Position numbers and translations under genes: made by a program
Assembly: GCA_027531395.1 (NCBI GenBank)
Contig: JAPZRO010000003.1
Coordinates: forward strand, 124,001-188,000
Length of the DNA stretch: 64,000 bases
From: Porphyrobacter sp.
Lineage (GTDB): Bacteria; Pseudomonadota; Alphaproteobacteria; Sphingomonadales; Sphingomonadaceae
Direction: 5' to 3'
Notes under the pieces: generated by a model
What the model saw: only the letters and a program-made list of their open reading frames with translations
Told to the model about the DNA's origin: nothing
Databases searched by the model: none
Shown here: piece by piece, positions 43,136 to 53,389 of the stretch
Position numbering within the stretch: position 1 is the stretch's first letter
How the letters are laid out: every line of letters starts with the position of its first letter

Positions 43136-43711
43136 TCAGCCCTCTTCGCCCGCGATGTAGCGATCCGTCGCGCGGGTCGGCAGGCCGTCGATGCTGCGGG
43201 TGCGGGCCGCCATCTTGGCCTCCCACTGCGCCGGATCGGACTGGCGGTGGGCCTTCTTCAGCGTCTCGCGCTCGCTCTCCAGCGTCATGAACGGCACGCC
43301 CCAGCCGCAGCTGGTCTGCACGCTCTCCACCGCGATATCGAAGATCTGGCGGGTGCCGGGCATCAGGGTGAAATGCGCGGCGAGCGCAGCCCATTCTGCA
43401 TCCTGCGGCAGCACCGGTCGCCCGCGCCCGTAGATCCGCAGGATCAGCGCAGGCTGCTGGAAATTGCAGAACATCAGCGTGATCCGGCCCGCGTCAGCTT
43501 GATCGGCGACGAGATGCGCATGGGTCTCGTTCCCCGAACCGCCAAGGTCGAGATAGGCGACGCGCGTGGGCGAGAGCACGCGGAAGGCGTCATAACCCTT
43601 GGGGCTGAGGTTGATGCGCCCCTCGGACGCGGCCGTTGCCACGAAGAACACCGGCTGGGCGGTGACCATGGCGATGTGCTTGTCATTCAGTGCCTCGAAG
43701 AACTCCGCCAT
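43136..43711 (-). CDS. Pyridoxamine 5'-phosphate oxidase-like (split-barrel FMN) protein
   Basis: 191 aa. Split beta-barrel motifs of the PNPOx superfamily: MVTAQPVFFVATAASEGRINLSPKGYD at the start, VAYLDLGGSGNETHAHL, and RITLMFCNFQQPALILRIYGRG. The C-terminal SCGWGVPFMTLE segment is typical of the pyridoxamine-oxidase-related family of proteobacteria, for which FMN or F420-like binding, not true PdxH activity, is expected. Follows the alpha/beta hydrolase by 15 nt. Confidence 0.8.
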   Translation of the reverse strand: MAEFFEALNDKHIAMVTAQPVFFVATAASEGRINLSPKGYDAFRVLSPTRVAYLDLGGSGNETHAHLVADQADAGRITLMFCNFQQPALILRIYGRGRPVLPQDAEWAALAAHFTLMPGTRQIFDIAVESVQTSCGWGVPFMTLESERETLKKAHRQSDPAQWEAKMAARTRSIDGLPTRATDRYIAGEEG

Positions 43712-43726
43712 CGCCGCCCCTCCGGT

Positions 43727-44608
43727 TTACAGGAAATCGCGCAAGGTCGCGATGAAGCGGTCGAACTGGTCGTGGTGGAGCCAGTGGCCCGCCTTTTCGA
43801 ACTCGATCACGCGCGCGGTCCTGAAGTGGGCAATGCGCCCGTCCTTCTCGGGGTTCGAGGCCCAGGAGTCCGCACCGTAAAGCAGCAGCGTCGGGCAGGT
43901 GATCGCCCCCCACAATTGCTCGACAAATTCGTCCGCCACATCCTCGACCGGCCAGACATTGAGGTGGGGATCGAACTTCCAGCTATAGGTGCCATCCTCG
44001 TTGCGGTTGACCCCGTGGACCGTCAGGTGCCGCGCCTGCTCCTCGGTGAGGTAGGCGTTCTCCTCGATCATGCGGGCGAAGGCCGCCTCGATGCTTTCAT
44101 ACTTGCGCGGCGTGCGCCCTGCCGCCTTGCGCTTCTTCTCGATCCATTCGGCGAGACGCTCGGGATAGGGAACGGCGCGCTGCTTCTCGCGATATTCGGG
44201 CGAGGGGCCGAGGCCTTCGATCGCCACCAGCTTGGTCACCATGTCGGGGAAAGCGCCCGCATAGCGCAGCGCGACATTGCCGCCCATCGAATGCGCCACC
44301 ATCCGCACCGGGCCGACGCCGAGCTGATGGATCAGCTGGGCGAGGTCATAGACCATGTCGCCAGCCGAATAGACCCCGTCCGACACCCAGTCGGAATCGC
44401 CATGCCCACGGTGGTCCATGGCGATGACGTGGTAATCCTCACGCAGCGCCTCGGCGGTCCAGTCCCAGCTGCGCGCATGATCGCGCCCGCCATGCACCAG
44501 CACCAGCGGCGGCTTACCCCGGCCACCCCAATCGAGGTAATTGAGCTTGAGGCGCTGCGAGATGAAGCTTTGCGAGGTCGGGCCGGTGTCGTGCATGGGT
44601 GATGCCAT
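43727..44608 (-). CDS. Alpha/beta hydrolase
   Basis: 293 aa. Oxyanion-hole motif VLVHGGRDHARSW, DHRGHGDSDW, the nucleophile elbow MVAHSMGGNVAL (Ser in G/AxSxG form), a helical lid (about 140-200), an Asp in the LLLYGADSWAS strand and the catalytic His in EKAGHWLHHDQF. Substrate unknown; ester or epoxide-like metabolites are common in the family. The ATG at 44608 is the most likely start, but the ATG at 44596 cannot be excluded. Downstream of prfC by 26 nt. Confidence 0.88.
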   Translation of the reverse strand: MASPMHDTGPTSQSFISQRLKLNYLDWGGRGKPPLVLVHGGRDHARSWDWTAEALREDYHVIAMDHRGHGDSDWVSDGVYSAGDMVYDLAQLIHQLGVGPVRMVAHSMGGNVALRYAGAFPDMVTKLVAIEGLGPSPEYREKQRAVPYPERLAEWIEKKRKAAGRTPRKYESIEAAFARMIEENAYLTEEQARHLTVHGVNRNEDGTYSWKFDPHLNVWPVEDVADEFVEQLWGAITCPTLLLYGADSWASNPEKDGRIAHFRTARVIEFEKAGHWLHHDQFDRFIATLRDFL

Positions 44609-44634
44609 GCCGCGAAGCTGCCCCGCCTGCAAGA

Positions 44635-46155
44635 CTACCGTTCCTTGGTCGCCGAGAAGGTCAGCTGCGGGTTCTTCTCGACCTGATAGCTCACGTCCCA
44701 CGGGCTCTTGGCCATGAACACGAGGTCGCCGTCGCGGTCCTTGGCGAGGTTGGCGCGGTTGAAGCTGGCGAATTCGTCGAGCGCCTTGTCGTCCCCCTTG
44801 ATCCAGCGAGCGGTGGCGAAGGGCGAGGGTTCGAGCACGGCTTCGACCTTGTATTCGGCCTCGAGCCGCGAAATCAGCACTTCGAGCTGAAGCTGGCCGA
44901 CCACGCCGACGATATGGGCCGAGCCGATCTCGGGGTAGAACACCTGGATCACGCCCTCTTCGGAAAGGTCGTCGAGCGCCTTCCTCAGCTGCTTGGTCTT
45001 GGTCGGGTCCTTGAGCTGCACGCGGCGCAGGATTTCGGGCGCGAAGTTGGGCAGGCCCGTGAAGCGCACCTGATTGCGCTCGGACAGGGTATCGCCCACG
45101 CGCAAGGTGCCGTGGTTGGGGATGCCGATGATGTCGCCCGCTTCCGCCGTGTCGGCCAGCTCACGGTCCTGCGCGAAGAACAGGATCGGCGAGTGCACCG
45201 CAATCGGCTTGCCGAGGCCGCTCGGCGTCAGCTTCATGCCGCGTTTGAAGGTGCCCGAGACCTGCCGCATGAAAGCGATCCGGTCGCGGTGGTTGGGGTC
45301 CATGTTGGCCTGCACCTTGAAGATGAAGCCGGTGACCTCGTCGCGCTCGGGGCTGATCTGCTGCTCGCCCGCGGGCTGCGGACGCGGCGGCGGGGCGTAG
45401 CGGGCGATGGCGTCGATCAGCTCGGTGACGCCGAAGTTCTTGAGCGCCGAACCGAAATAGACCGGTGTCAGGTCGCCGTGGCGGAAGGCCTCGAGGTCGA
45501 ATTCGGGATAGCCTCCGCGCGCCAGCTCGATCTCGTCGGCAAAGCGCTGAGGGATCGCGGCAGTGTCGCGCGTGCCGAGGAATTCGCGGCTCGGGCCTTC
45601 GGGGCGGCTGATGGTTTCGGTGGCGAAATCGAGCAGACCCTCGAACTCCCCGCCCATGCCAATGGGCCACATCTGTGGGCTGACGTCGAGCGCCAGCATG
45701 TCGGCGACCTCGTCGAGCGTCTCGAAGGGATCGCGGCCCTCGCGGTCGACCTTGTTGACGAAGGTGATGATCGGGACGGAGCGCAACCGGCAGACCTCGA
45801 ACAGCTTGCGGGTCTGCGGCTCGATGCCTTTGGCCGCGTCGATCACCATCACCGCCGAGTCCACGGCCGTAAGCGTGCGGTAGGTGTCCTCGGAGAAATC
45901 CTCGTGGCCGGGCGTGTCGAGCAGGTTGAAGACGATTCCGTCCTTCTGGAACGTCATCACGCTCGACGTGACCGAGATCCCGCGCTGCTGCTCGATCTTC
46001 ATCCAGTCGCTGCGTGCCCGCCGCGCCGCGCCGCGCGCCTTGACCTCGCCGGCCAAGTGGATCGCGCCGCCTTGCAGCAGCAGCTTCTCGGTGAGCGTGG
46101 TTTTCCCTGCGTCAGGGTGCGAGATGATCGCGAAGGTGCGGCGATTGGAGGTCAT
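44635..46155 (-). CDS. prfC: Peptide chain release factor 3
   Basis: 506 aa GTPase that removes RF1/RF2 from the ribosome after termination. G1 SHPDAGKTTL (12-21), switch II/G3 LLDTPGHEDFSED, G4 TFVNKVDRE, then the RF3-specific domains II and III (VTGFIFKVQANMDPNHRDRIAFMR; GVVGQLQLEVL near the C-terminus). Length separates it from EF-G and LepA. It lies in an operon after the SDR gene, 6 nt away. Confidence 0.95.
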   Translation of the reverse strand: MTSNRRTFAIISHPDAGKTTLTEKLLLQGGAIHLAGEVKARGAARRARSDWMKIEQQRGISVTSSVMTFQKDGIVFNLLDTPGHEDFSEDTYRTLTAVDSAVMVIDAAKGIEPQTRKLFEVCRLRSVPIITFVNKVDREGRDPFETLDEVADMLALDVSPQMWPIGMGGEFEGLLDFATETISRPEGPSREFLGTRDTAAIPQRFADEIELARGGYPEFDLEAFRHGDLTPVYFGSALKNFGVTELIDAIARYAPPPRPQPAGEQQISPERDEVTGFIFKVQANMDPNHRDRIAFMRQVSGTFKRGMKLTPSGLGKPIAVHSPILFFAQDRELADTAEAGDIIGIPNHGTLRVGDTLSERNQVRFTGLPNFAPEILRRVQLKDPTKTKQLRKALDDLSEEGVIQVFYPEIGSAHIVGVVGQLQLEVLISRLEAEYKVEAVLEPSPFATARWIKGDDKALDEFASFNRANLAKDRDGDLVFMAKSPWDVSYQVEKNPQLTFSATKER

Positions 46156-46161
46156 TGGGGA

Positions 46162-46908
46162 TCAGTCGCGCGCAACGCGGAAGCCCGCGAAGTCCTGGTT
46201 GACCGGCATCAGCTCGATGCGGTTGATGTTGAGATGCGGCGGCAGGCTGGCGATCCAGCCGATGGTGTCGGCGATGTCCTCGCCAGTCATCGGATTGACC
46301 CCGCGATAGAGATCGTCCGAGGCCTGCTGGCTGCCGGTGCGCACGAGGGTGAACTCGGTCTCGACCATCCCCGGCTCGATGCTGGTGACGCGCACGCCCG
46401 TGCCGTGGAGATCCGCCCGCAGCGCGAGCGTGAAGTGGTTCACGAAGGCCTTGGAGCCCGCATAGACATTGCCGCCTGGATAGATGTAGCTCCCCGCGAC
46501 CGAGCCGATGGCGATGATCGCGCCGCGCCGTTCGATCAGCTGCGGCAGCAGCTTGCGGGTCAGCACCACCATGGCGGTGATGTTGGTGTCGATCATCGTC
46601 TGCCAGTCGTCGAGATTGGCATTCTGCGCCGCCGAAAGCCCCTGCGCGAGGCCGGCATTGTTCACCAGCAGATCGATGGCGCGGAAGTCCTCGGGCAGGC
46701 TGGCGAGCGCGGCGTCGAGCGCTTCGGTGTCGCGCACGTCGAAGCACAGCGGCAGCACCTTGTTCGCGCCGAGTTCGGCAACCAGCGCATCGAGCCGCTC
46801 CTGCCGCCGCCCCGTGGCGACGCAGCGCCAGCCGTCCTTGACCAGACGGCGCACCGTGGCGAGGCCGATCCCGGCAGTCGCGCCGGTGACGAAAGCGAGC
46901 TTGCTCAT
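46162..46908 (-). CDS. Short-chain dehydrogenase/reductase (YdfG-like)
   Basis: 248 aa classical SDR. Cofactor motif TGATAGIG (about 8-15) with downstream arginines in ATGRRQERL that favour NADP(H); NNAG at about 85-88; catalytic Ser in IGSVAG and Tyr/Lys in YAGSKAFVNHF. Best fit is the serine 3-dehydrogenase/malonic semialdehyde reductase (YdfG) group. It overlaps the pheT stop by 4 nt. Confidence 0.9.
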   Translation of the reverse strand: MSKLAFVTGATAGIGLATVRRLVKDGWRCVATGRRQERLDALVAELGANKVLPLCFDVRDTEALDAALASLPEDFRAIDLLVNNAGLAQGLSAAQNANLDDWQTMIDTNITAMVVLTRKLLPQLIERRGAIIAIGSVAGSYIYPGGNVYAGSKAFVNHFTLALRADLHGTGVRVTSIEPGMVETEFTLVRTGSQQASDDLYRGVNPMTGEDIADTIGWIASLPPHLNINRIELMPVNQDFAGFRVARD

Positions 46909-49292
46909 CCGCGCAGCTCCCCGCCCAGCTTGGCGGCAGCGGCGACGACCTTTTCCGCGATGGCCTTCAATTCGGCATCCTTGAAGCTGGCCTCGCCCGG
47001 CTGGAGCGTGACTTCCAGCGCGATGGACTTCTTGCCCTCGGGCACGCCCTGGCCGGCAAACACGTCGAACACGCGCACACCGGTGATGAAGGCCTTGTCC
47101 GCCCCCTGAACGGCCCGCACCAGATCGCCCGCTGCGAGCGTGGCCGGGACGAGGAAAGCGAAGTCGCGGGTGACCGCCTGCAATGCGGGCGGGGTGAAGC
47201 CCGGACGCGCGAAGGCCGCGCCCTTCTTCGCAGGGATAGCGTCGAGGAACAGCTCGACCGCAGCAATCGGCCCGTCGGCGTCGAAGGCCTTGAGCGTCGC
47301 GGGATGCACCATCCCGAAGCGCGCCAGCACCACCTTGGGGCCGAGCCGCAGGGTGGCCGACTGGCCGGGATGGAACTGCGCGCCCGCCTCGCCCATCACC
47401 ATCAGGTTCGCCACGGGCGCACCGGCGGCTTCGAGCAGCTGAAGCGCCAGCGCCTTGGCGTCATAGGCGTCAAACGGCTTGGCCTTGCCCGCCTGCCATC
47501 CGCGCTGGGTTTTCTCGCCGGCGAGCACGATCCCCAGGGTCGGCTTCTCGTCGCTGAGACCATCGGAGCCGCGGAAATAGCGCCGCCCGATCTCGAACAG
47601 GCGGGAGGAGGCCGCGCCGCGATCGGCATTGCGCTTTGCGGCCATCAGCAGGCCGGGCAGCAGCGAGGGGCGCATGGCCTTGAGGTCTTCGCTGATCGGG
47701 TTGGCGAGCACCCACAGGGGTTGATCCGACCCGAAGTGCTCCGCCGCCCATTCGGGCAGGAAGCTCCACGTCACCGCCTCGTTCAGCCCGCTGGCGGCAG
47801 CCGCGCGGCGCAAGCCCCGCTCCAGCTTCTGCTGCGGCGTGGCGGTGGGGCGGGCGACGCCTTCCACAAGCGGGAGCGCGACGCTTGCCACCTTGTCGAG
47901 GCCGTGGATGCGCACGACTTCCTCGACCAGATCAGCGGGACCTTCGATATCGTGGCGGCGCAGCGGGCAGGTCACCTGCCAGTCGCCGCTGACGCTGAAG
48001 CCGAGGCTTTCGAGAATGCGCTTCTGCTCGGCCTCGGCCACATCCACCCCGCCGAGGCGAAGCGTCAAAGCCGGATCGAAAGCGACGACCTTGGCAGCGC
48101 TCGGCGGCGAACCGGCGCGCACCACTTCACTCGGGGTGCCGCCGGCGAGGTCCACCATCAGCCCGGTGAGCAGATCGAGGCCCTGATCGAGAAACTCGGG
48201 GTCGACCCCGCGCTCGAAGCGGGTGCGCGCGTCCGACGACAGCCCCAGCTTGCGGCCCGTGGCGCCAATGCGGGCGGGATCGAAATAGGCGATCTCGAGC
48301 AGCACGTCGGTGGTCGTCTCCGACACGCCCGAATGCTCGCCGCCCATGATCCCGGCGATGTCGTGCACGCCTGCATCGTCGGCGATAACGACCATCTCGC
48401 TGTCGAGCGTGTAGGTCTTTTCGTTGAGCGCCAGCACTTCCTCGCCATCCTTGGCGCGGCGGGCGACGACCGCGCCGGAGAGCTTGGCCAGGTCATAGGC
48501 GTGGGCCGGACGCCCGAAGCCGAGCATCAGGTAGTTGGTGAGGTCCACCAGCAGCGAGATCGGGCGCTGGCCAGCGCTCTTGAGCCGCGCCTGCAACCAG
48601 TCAGGCGAGGGACCGTTCTTCACGCCCTTCACCACGCGGCCGTAGAAGGCCGGGCAGCCTTGCGCGTCGTCGGTGCGGATTTCGACCGGGCACGCGCCAG
48701 CCGCGCTGAAGGCAGGCATAGCGATCGGCTTGAGCGTTCCCAGCCCCTTGGCCGCCAGATCGCGGGCGATGCCGTAAACGCCCATGCAGTCGGGGCGGTT
48801 GGGGGTCACGGCGACTTCGATCACCGGGTCTGAGCCGTGGTAATCGGCAAAGGCGGTGCCGACCGGCGCATCCTCGGGCAGTTCGATGATCCCGTCGTGA
48901 TCGTCGCCCAGCTCCAGCTCGCGGGTGGAGCACATCATGCCATTGCTCTCGACGCCGCGGATCGCGCTCTTCTTCAGCACCATGCCGTTGGCGGGGACAG
49001 TCGCGCCGGGGAGGCCGAGCACGCCCTTCATCCCCGCACGCGCATTGGGCGCGCCGCAGACAACTTGCAGCGGCTGGCCGTCGCCGGTGTCGACAGTGAG
49101 CACCTGAAGCTTGTCGGCATCGGGGTGCCGCGCGGCGGTCAGCACGTGGGCGATGCGGAAGCCCGCCAGCTTCTCCGCCGGGTCCTCCACCCCTTCGACC
49201 TCAAGCCCGATGGCATTCAGCGCGTCGCAGATTTCGGCAACGGTAGCGGTCGTCTCAAGGTAGTCCTTGAGCCAGGTCAGCGAGAACTTCAT
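46905..49292 (-). CDS. pheT: Phenylalanyl-tRNA synthetase beta subunit
   Basis: 795 aa. Domains in order: N-terminal B1, tRNA-binding OB fold (about 40-150, [17 protein letters not shown]), B3/B4 editing domain ([24 protein letters not shown]), B5 DNA-binding-like domain, catalytic-like core and the C-terminal ferredoxin anticodon-binding domain ([20 protein letters not shown]). Length normal. The start at 49292 overlaps the pheS stop by 4 nt (ATGA). Confidence 0.97.
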   Translation of the reverse strand: MKFSLTWLKDYLETTATVAEICDALNAIGLEVEGVEDPAEKLAGFRIAHVLTAARHPDADKLQVLTVDTGDGQPLQVVCGAPNARAGMKGVLGLPGATVPANGMVLKKSAIRGVESNGMMCSTRELELGDDHDGIIELPEDAPVGTAFADYHGSDPVIEVAVTPNRPDCMGVYGIARDLAAKGLGTLKPIAMPAFSAAGACPVEIRTDDAQGCPAFYGRVVKGVKNGPSPDWLQARLKSAGQRPISLLVDLTNYLMLGFGRPAHAYDLAKLSGAVVARRAKDGEEVLALNEKTYTLDSEMVVIADDAGVHDIAGIMGGEHSGVSETTTDVLLEIAYFDPARIGATGRKLGLSSDARTRFERGVDPEFLDQGLDLLTGLMVDLAGGTPSEVVRAGSPPSAAKVVAFDPALTLRLGGVDVAEAEQKRILESLGFSVSGDWQVTCPLRRHDIEGPADLVEEVVRIHGLDKVASVALPLVEGVARPTATPQQKLERGLRRAAAASGLNEAVTWSFLPEWAAEHFGSDQPLWVLANPISEDLKAMRPSLLPGLLMAAKRNADRGAASSRLFEIGRRYFRGSDGLSDEKPTLGIVLAGEKTQRGWQAGKAKPFDAYDAKALALQLLEAAGAPVANLMVMGEAGAQFHPGQSATLRLGPKVVLARFGMVHPATLKAFDADGPIAAVELFLDAIPAKKGAAFARPGFTPPALQAVTRDFAFLVPATLAAGDLVRAVQGADKAFITGVRVFDVFAGQGVPEGKKSIALEVTLQPGEASFKDAELKAIAEKVVAAAAKLGGELRG

Positions 49293-50389
49293 GCTTTTGC
49301 TCCCACGCCAGCGGAGAGTGTGGGCTGGTCGAAGGGCGAGAAGCCGTAATGCGCCAGCCAGCGCGGATCGCCGTCGAAGAAGGCGCGCAGGTCGTTCATC
49401 CCGTATTTGAGCATCGCGATGCGGTCGATGCCGAGACCGAAGGCGAAGCCCTGCCACTCCTTGGGATCAAGCCCTGCGAACTCGAGCACGCGGGCATTGA
49501 CCATCCCGCTGCCGCCCAGCTCCATCCACGCATGGCCCGGCGCATCGCCGTGCCCGCCGACGACGCGTCGGCCGCCTTCGGTGGAGTAGCCGACATCGAC
49601 CTCGACGCTCGGCTCGGTGAAGGGGAAGTAGGAGGGGCGCAGGCGCAGCACGATATCCTCGCGCTCGAAGAAGGCCTTGAAGAAGGTCTCCAGCGTCCAC
49701 TTGAGGTGACCGAGGTGAATGTCGCGGTCGATCACCAGCCCTTCGACCTGGTGGAACATCGGCGTGTGCGTCGCATCGCTGTCCGAGCGGTAGACGCGGC
49801 CCGGGGCGATGATGCGGATCGGCGCGCCCTGATCCAGCATCGCGCGGATCTGCACCGGCGAGGTGTGGGTGCGCAGCAGGATGTCCTTCCCCTCGGCCGT
49901 CTTGTCCGGGAAGTAGAACGTATCGTGCATCGCCCGCGCCGGGTGGGTCTCGTCCATGTTGAGCGCGGTGAAGTTGTGCCAGTCGTCCTCGATCTCGGGG
50001 CCGGTGGCGACCGCGAAGCCCAGATCAGCGAAGATTTCGGCCAGCTCATCCATGACCTGGCTGACCGGATGCACCGAGCCCTTGGGCGATGCTTGCGCGG
50101 GCAGCGTCAGGTCGATGGTCTCGCGCGCCAGCTGCTCTTCGAGCGCGGCGGCTTCGAGTGCGGCCTTCTTGGCATCGAGCGCCTCGGCAATGCTCGCGCG
50201 GGCCGACTGGATCGCGGGCGCGGCGGCGGTGCGCTCCTCGGGGCTCATGCCGCCGAGGGTCTTGAGGGCAAGGCTCACCCAGCCTTTCTTGCCGAGCGTG
50301 TCGAGCCGCTGCGCTTCGAGCGCATCGAGGCTCGCCGCCTGTGCAATCGCGGCGAGCGCGGCCTCGGTCTGGGATGTGATATCGGTCAT
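49289..50389 (-). CDS. pheS: Phenylalanyl-tRNA synthetase alpha subunit
   Basis: 366 aa class II synthetase subunit with the aminoacylation site. N-terminal coiled-coil arm (about 5-85), then motif 2 ([24 protein letters not shown]), motif 3 ([18 protein letters not shown]) and the phenylalanine-pocket segment [16 protein letters not shown]. Start at 50389 agrees with the family N-terminus. First gene of the pheS-pheT-SDR-prfC-hydrolase-PNPOx run. Confidence 0.97.
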   Translation of the reverse strand: MTDITSQTEAALAAIAQAASLDALEAQRLDTLGKKGWVSLALKTLGGMSPEERTAAAPAIQSARASIAEALDAKKAALEAAALEEQLARETIDLTLPAQASPKGSVHPVSQVMDELAEIFADLGFAVATGPEIEDDWHNFTALNMDETHPARAMHDTFYFPDKTAEGKDILLRTHTSPVQIRAMLDQGAPIRIIAPGRVYRSDSDATHTPMFHQVEGLVIDRDIHLGHLKWTLETFFKAFFEREDIVLRLRPSYFPFTEPSVEVDVGYSTEGGRRVVGGHGDAPGHAWMELGGSGMVNARVLEFAGLDPKEWQGFAFGLGIDRIAMLKYGMNDLRAFFDGDPRWLAHYGFSPFDQPTLSAGVGAKA

Positions 50390-50482
50390 GGCTTTTCGGA
50401 TGTTCTGCCCGCAGGGATTTCGCCGCCGCCCGCTAGCGGCAAATCGCGGGATTTGCAAAGCGGCAGTGGCGTCGGCGGGCGA

Positions 50483-51370
50483 TCAGTTCGCCGGGCGATG
50501 CAGCCCCTGCACTGCCTCTCCGGCAATCGCCATGCGCGCCCGCGCCGCCGCGACCAGAAACGGCTTGTCGAGATGGGCATAGGCCGAAGGGCTCATCCCC
50601 ATGAAGCGGCGGAAGTCGCGCACGAAATGCGACTGGTCATGATAATGCGCATCGAGGGTGCCGATCCACTTGAGCGAGGGATCGAGCATGAAGCGCGCGA
50701 GACTGCGCAGGAAGCGCTGGCGGCGCAGCAGCAGCTTGGGCGGAAACCCGAAGGCGCGGCGCGAGAGGCGCTCGAGCGAGCGGACATTCATCTCGAGCCG
50801 CTCTGCGAGATCGACCACCGACACCAGCTCGGGATCAAGCATCGCCCCAGTCAGCGCGTCGATGGCCGGATCGACCGGCTGGGCGGCGGCGAACAGCGCT
50901 TCCATGTGGTGCTCGATCAAGGCGAGCTCGGCGGCATAATCGCCGTCGCTAGCCGCCAGCGCCCGGGCCAGCGGCACGAAAGCGGCAAATGCAGGATCGG
51001 CCATGCCGTCCACGATCCGGTCCGCATAATCGCCCGCCTGCGCGGCAAACAGCGCGGCCCAGCCCGAGGGCAGCAGGCCGATGCCCCAGCTGCGCCCCGA
51101 ACGCAGGCGGAACCGCGCCGCGCGGCTGGTCGGCCCGGTGACCGCGAAATCGGGGCAGCGCAGCGGCTCGCCCGTGCCGATCACCGAACGCGCCTCGGTC
51201 TGCGACAGGAAACGCAGATTGGCCCATTCGGGATGGAGATAGTCCTCCAGCCACGGCTCGCGCGGGGAGCACACCGCATCGGTGCAGTAATAGGTTGTCA
51301 CGAAGGGACGCAGCGGTTCGGCTGGCAACGCGAAGCGGAGATTGACCGAATTGCCGGACGCAGCGTGCAT
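50483..51370 (-). CDS. AraC family transcriptional regulator, paralogue A
   Basis: 295 aa. The N-terminal domain (about 10-180) has the pattern FVTTYYCTDAVC, DYLHPEWANLRFL and GIGLLPSGWAALF; the C-terminal HTH region (about 200-285) reads VVDLAERLEMNVRSLERLSRRAFGFPPKLLLRRQRF and DQSHFVRDFRRFMGMSPSAYA, the second AraC helix-turn-helix. It is strikingly similar in layout and motifs to the gene immediately upstream, suggesting tandem duplication. Ligand and targets unknown. Confidence 0.88.
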   Translation of the reverse strand: MHAASGNSVNLRFALPAEPLRPFVTTYYCTDAVCSPREPWLEDYLHPEWANLRFLSQTEARSVIGTGEPLRCPDFAVTGPTSRAARFRLRSGRSWGIGLLPSGWAALFAAQAGDYADRIVDGMADPAFAAFVPLARALAASDGDYAAELALIEHHMEALFAAAQPVDPAIDALTGAMLDPELVSVVDLAERLEMNVRSLERLSRRAFGFPPKLLLRRQRFLRSLARFMLDPSLKWIGTLDAHYHDQSHFVRDFRRFMGMSPSAYAHLDKPFLVAAARARMAIAGEAVQGLHRPAN

Positions 51371-51498
51371 TGCCTGGCTTTCTCCCCTCCTGACCCTGCC
51401 AGCACCATGCGCCCAGCAGCGCCCCGCTTGCAATCCCCTCGCCGCGTTAGACGGTGGTTAGTCGACAGGACAACGCCCTGCGCGGGCGGGATCGTGCG

Positions 51499-52434
51499 TC
51501 AGGCAGCCCCGGACGGCAGATCGAGCGGCGGATCGAGCGTCTGGGCGGCGCTCCCCCACACCCGCGCGCGGGCCTCCATGAACGAGGTCAGGATCGGGTG
51601 ATCGAGCGCGGCATACTCGCTCGGGTTCATGGTCATGAACTCGCGGAACTCGCGGGTGAACTGGGCCTGATCGTGGTAGTGATCGTCCATCGCCTCGGTC
51701 CAGCGACGGCCGCGCTGGAGCATGAAGGTGGTGAGGCTGCGCATGAACCGCTGGCGCCGCATCAGCAGCTTGGGCGAGAAGCCGAAATAGCGCATGCACA
51801 CCCGCTCCAGCGTGCGGATGCTCATCGCGCAGGCATCGGCCAGATCGTGCACCGAGGCATGATCGCCGCTCACCAGCGCCGCGTGGACCCGGGTAATGCG
51901 CGCATCGTCGCGGGTCGGGCGCATCGCCTTGGTCATGGCGGCGACGATCGCAGCATATTGCTCGTCGAGCGTGGCCTCGGGATCGCACAGGGTGTCGGTG
52001 AGGCCGGCGAAACGGGCAAAGGCAGGGTGACTTGCGCCGTCGCAGATGATGTTCGCGCAGGTGCTGGCGTCGGCGTCGAAGAACCGCGCCCATCCCAGCG
52101 GCAGGAAGCCGACACCCCACATCCGCACCGGCCCCAAGGTGAAGCGGCACGGCAGCGAGCTTGGCCCGGTGCCGACAAAGGGCGCGCCCGAGACCTGCGT
52201 GCCGCCGATCGCCGCCTCGGGCGTGCTGCCACAGAAGAAGCGGATATTGCCCCACTCGGGCTGGAGATAGTCGGTCAGCCGTGCGCCATCGACAGGCATG
52301 TCGAGCGACAAGTGATAGAAAGTCGTGAAACAGCCGTCGAAGGCCGCAGGCGCCTCGCGGAATTCGGCCGTCAGCCGGTAAGGCACGGGCGCGGATGCGG
52401 CACCCTGCACGCTGTGTAGTCGTTTATCCCCCAT
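51499..52434 (-). CDS. AraC family transcriptional regulator, paralogue B
   Basis: 311 aa. Same architecture as the adjacent regulator: CFTTFYHLSLDM, DYLQPEWGNIRFF and GVGFLPLGWARFF in the N-terminal domain; SVHDLADACAMSIRTLERVCMRYFGFSPKLLMRRQRF and DQAQFTREFREFMTMNPSEYA in the HTH part. The shared words show common descent, while the N-terminal ligand regions have drifted. Ends 128 nt before paralogue A. Confidence 0.88.
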   Translation of the reverse strand: MGDKRLHSVQGAASAPVPYRLTAEFREAPAAFDGCFTTFYHLSLDMPVDGARLTDYLQPEWGNIRFFCGSTPEAAIGGTQVSGAPFVGTGPSSLPCRFTLGPVRMWGVGFLPLGWARFFDADASTCANIICDGASHPAFARFAGLTDTLCDPEATLDEQYAAIVAAMTKAMRPTRDDARITRVHAALVSGDHASVHDLADACAMSIRTLERVCMRYFGFSPKLLMRRQRFMRSLTTFMLQRGRRWTEAMDDHYHDQAQFTREFREFMTMNPSEYAALDHPILTSFMEARARVWGSAAQTLDPPLDLPSGAA

Positions 52435-52500
52435 GCCTGCAGATAAACGCAGATGACGCAGTTATACAAGGCCGCTGGCGATTCCTTACAAGCGCGCACG

Positions 52501-52533
52501 AAAAAGGGCGGGCGTCCGCAGACACCCGCCCTT
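52501..52533 (-). terminator. Rho-independent terminator of rpmI-rplT
   Basis: Arms GACACCCGCCCTT (52521-52533) and AAGGGCGGGCGTC (52504-52516), 12 of 13 paired with one mismatch, and a T-run on the minus strand (complement of the A-run 52501-52505). It lies 34 nt after the rplT stop. Confidence 0.88.
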
Positions 52534-52566
52534 CGATTTCGTGCCGGGGACGAACCCCGCAGCCGC

Positions 52567-52926
52567 TTAGGCCGGCAGAGCGGCCTTCGCCTGGGCGATC
52601 ACGGCCTTGAAGGCGCCGCCTTCGTTCATGGCGAGATCGGCCATCGCCTTGCGGTCGAGCTCGATGCCGGCCAGCTTGATGCCGTGCATGAACTGCGAAT
52701 AGGTCAGGCCTTCCATGCGGACGGCAGCGTTGATGCGCTGGATCCACAGAGCGCGGAAGTTCCGCTTCTTCACCTTGCGGTCGCGGTAGGCGTACTGCCC
52801 GGCCTTTTCGACCGCCTGACGGGCGATGCGGATGGTGTTCTTGCGGCGACCGCGATAGCCCTTGGCCTGGTCCAGAATCCGCTTGTGCTTGGCGCGGGTG
52901 GTAACACCGCGTTTGATGCGAGGCAT
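52567..52926 (-). CDS. rplT: 50S ribosomal protein L20
   Basis: 119 aa basic ribosomal protein needed early in 50S assembly. Typical start [18 protein letters not shown], the long helical [20 protein letters not shown] region, and [20 protein letters not shown]. 47 nt downstream of rpmI, as usual; infC is not upstream. In other bacteria L20 represses its own operon through the leader RNA; whether it does so here is unknown. Confidence 0.97.
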   Translation of the reverse strand: MPRIKRGVTTRAKHKRILDQAKGYRGRRKNTIRIARQAVEKAGQYAYRDRKVKKRNFRALWIQRINAAVRMEGLTYSQFMHGIKLAGIELDRKAMADLAMNEGGAFKAVIAQAKAALPA

Positions 52927-52973
52927 ATCAGTATATCCTTATCTTGAGATGGCGGGGCGCGAGGCCCGTCGCA

Positions 52974-53177
52974 TCAATCCAGCCCGTAGGGCGCCCACTT
53001 CTTGATCGTCGGCGTATCGTTGGCCGACAGGACCGAGGTGCCGCGGTTGGTGCGGATATACTTCGCGTTGTGGCTGATCAGGCGGTGACGCTTGCCAGCG
53101 ACGCCGTGCTTGACCTTGCCGGTGGCGGTGATCTTGAAGCGCTTCTTCACACCGCTCTTGGTCTTCAGCTTGGGCAT
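52974..53177 (-). CDS. rpmI: 50S ribosomal protein L35
   Basis: 67 aa basic protein. [20 protein letters not shown] and the [15 protein letters not shown] segment are diagnostic. The ATG at 53177 follows AGGAGATGAAA; a preceding in-frame ATG would add only two residues. Upstream is a divergent methyltransferase with a 212-nt promoter region. Confidence 0.96.
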   Translation of the reverse strand: MPKLKTKSGVKKRFKITATGKVKHGVAGKRHRLISHNAKYIRTNRGTSVLSANDTPTIKKWAPYGLD

Positions 53178-53389
53178 TTTCATCTCCTGTTCGAGACACG
53201 TCGGAACCGGCCATGGCAGCCCTTGTCGCCAGGCTGGCTGATTGATTCGTGTCGGTGAAGTGCGCGCGCTTAGGCGGGAGAGGGGCGAAAGGCAAGCGGT
53301 TTGGGCGATCCCGGCGCATCGAGAGCAGCATGTGAAAAGTGCAACGCCCGCATTGCTCCGCCGCGCAAATCGCCTAGTGGAGGCATGGC

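Noticed and set aside
44599..47109. 836-codon plus-strand frame opposite prfC and the SDR gene
   Set aside because: It spans two well-identified genes in antisense and has no motifs.
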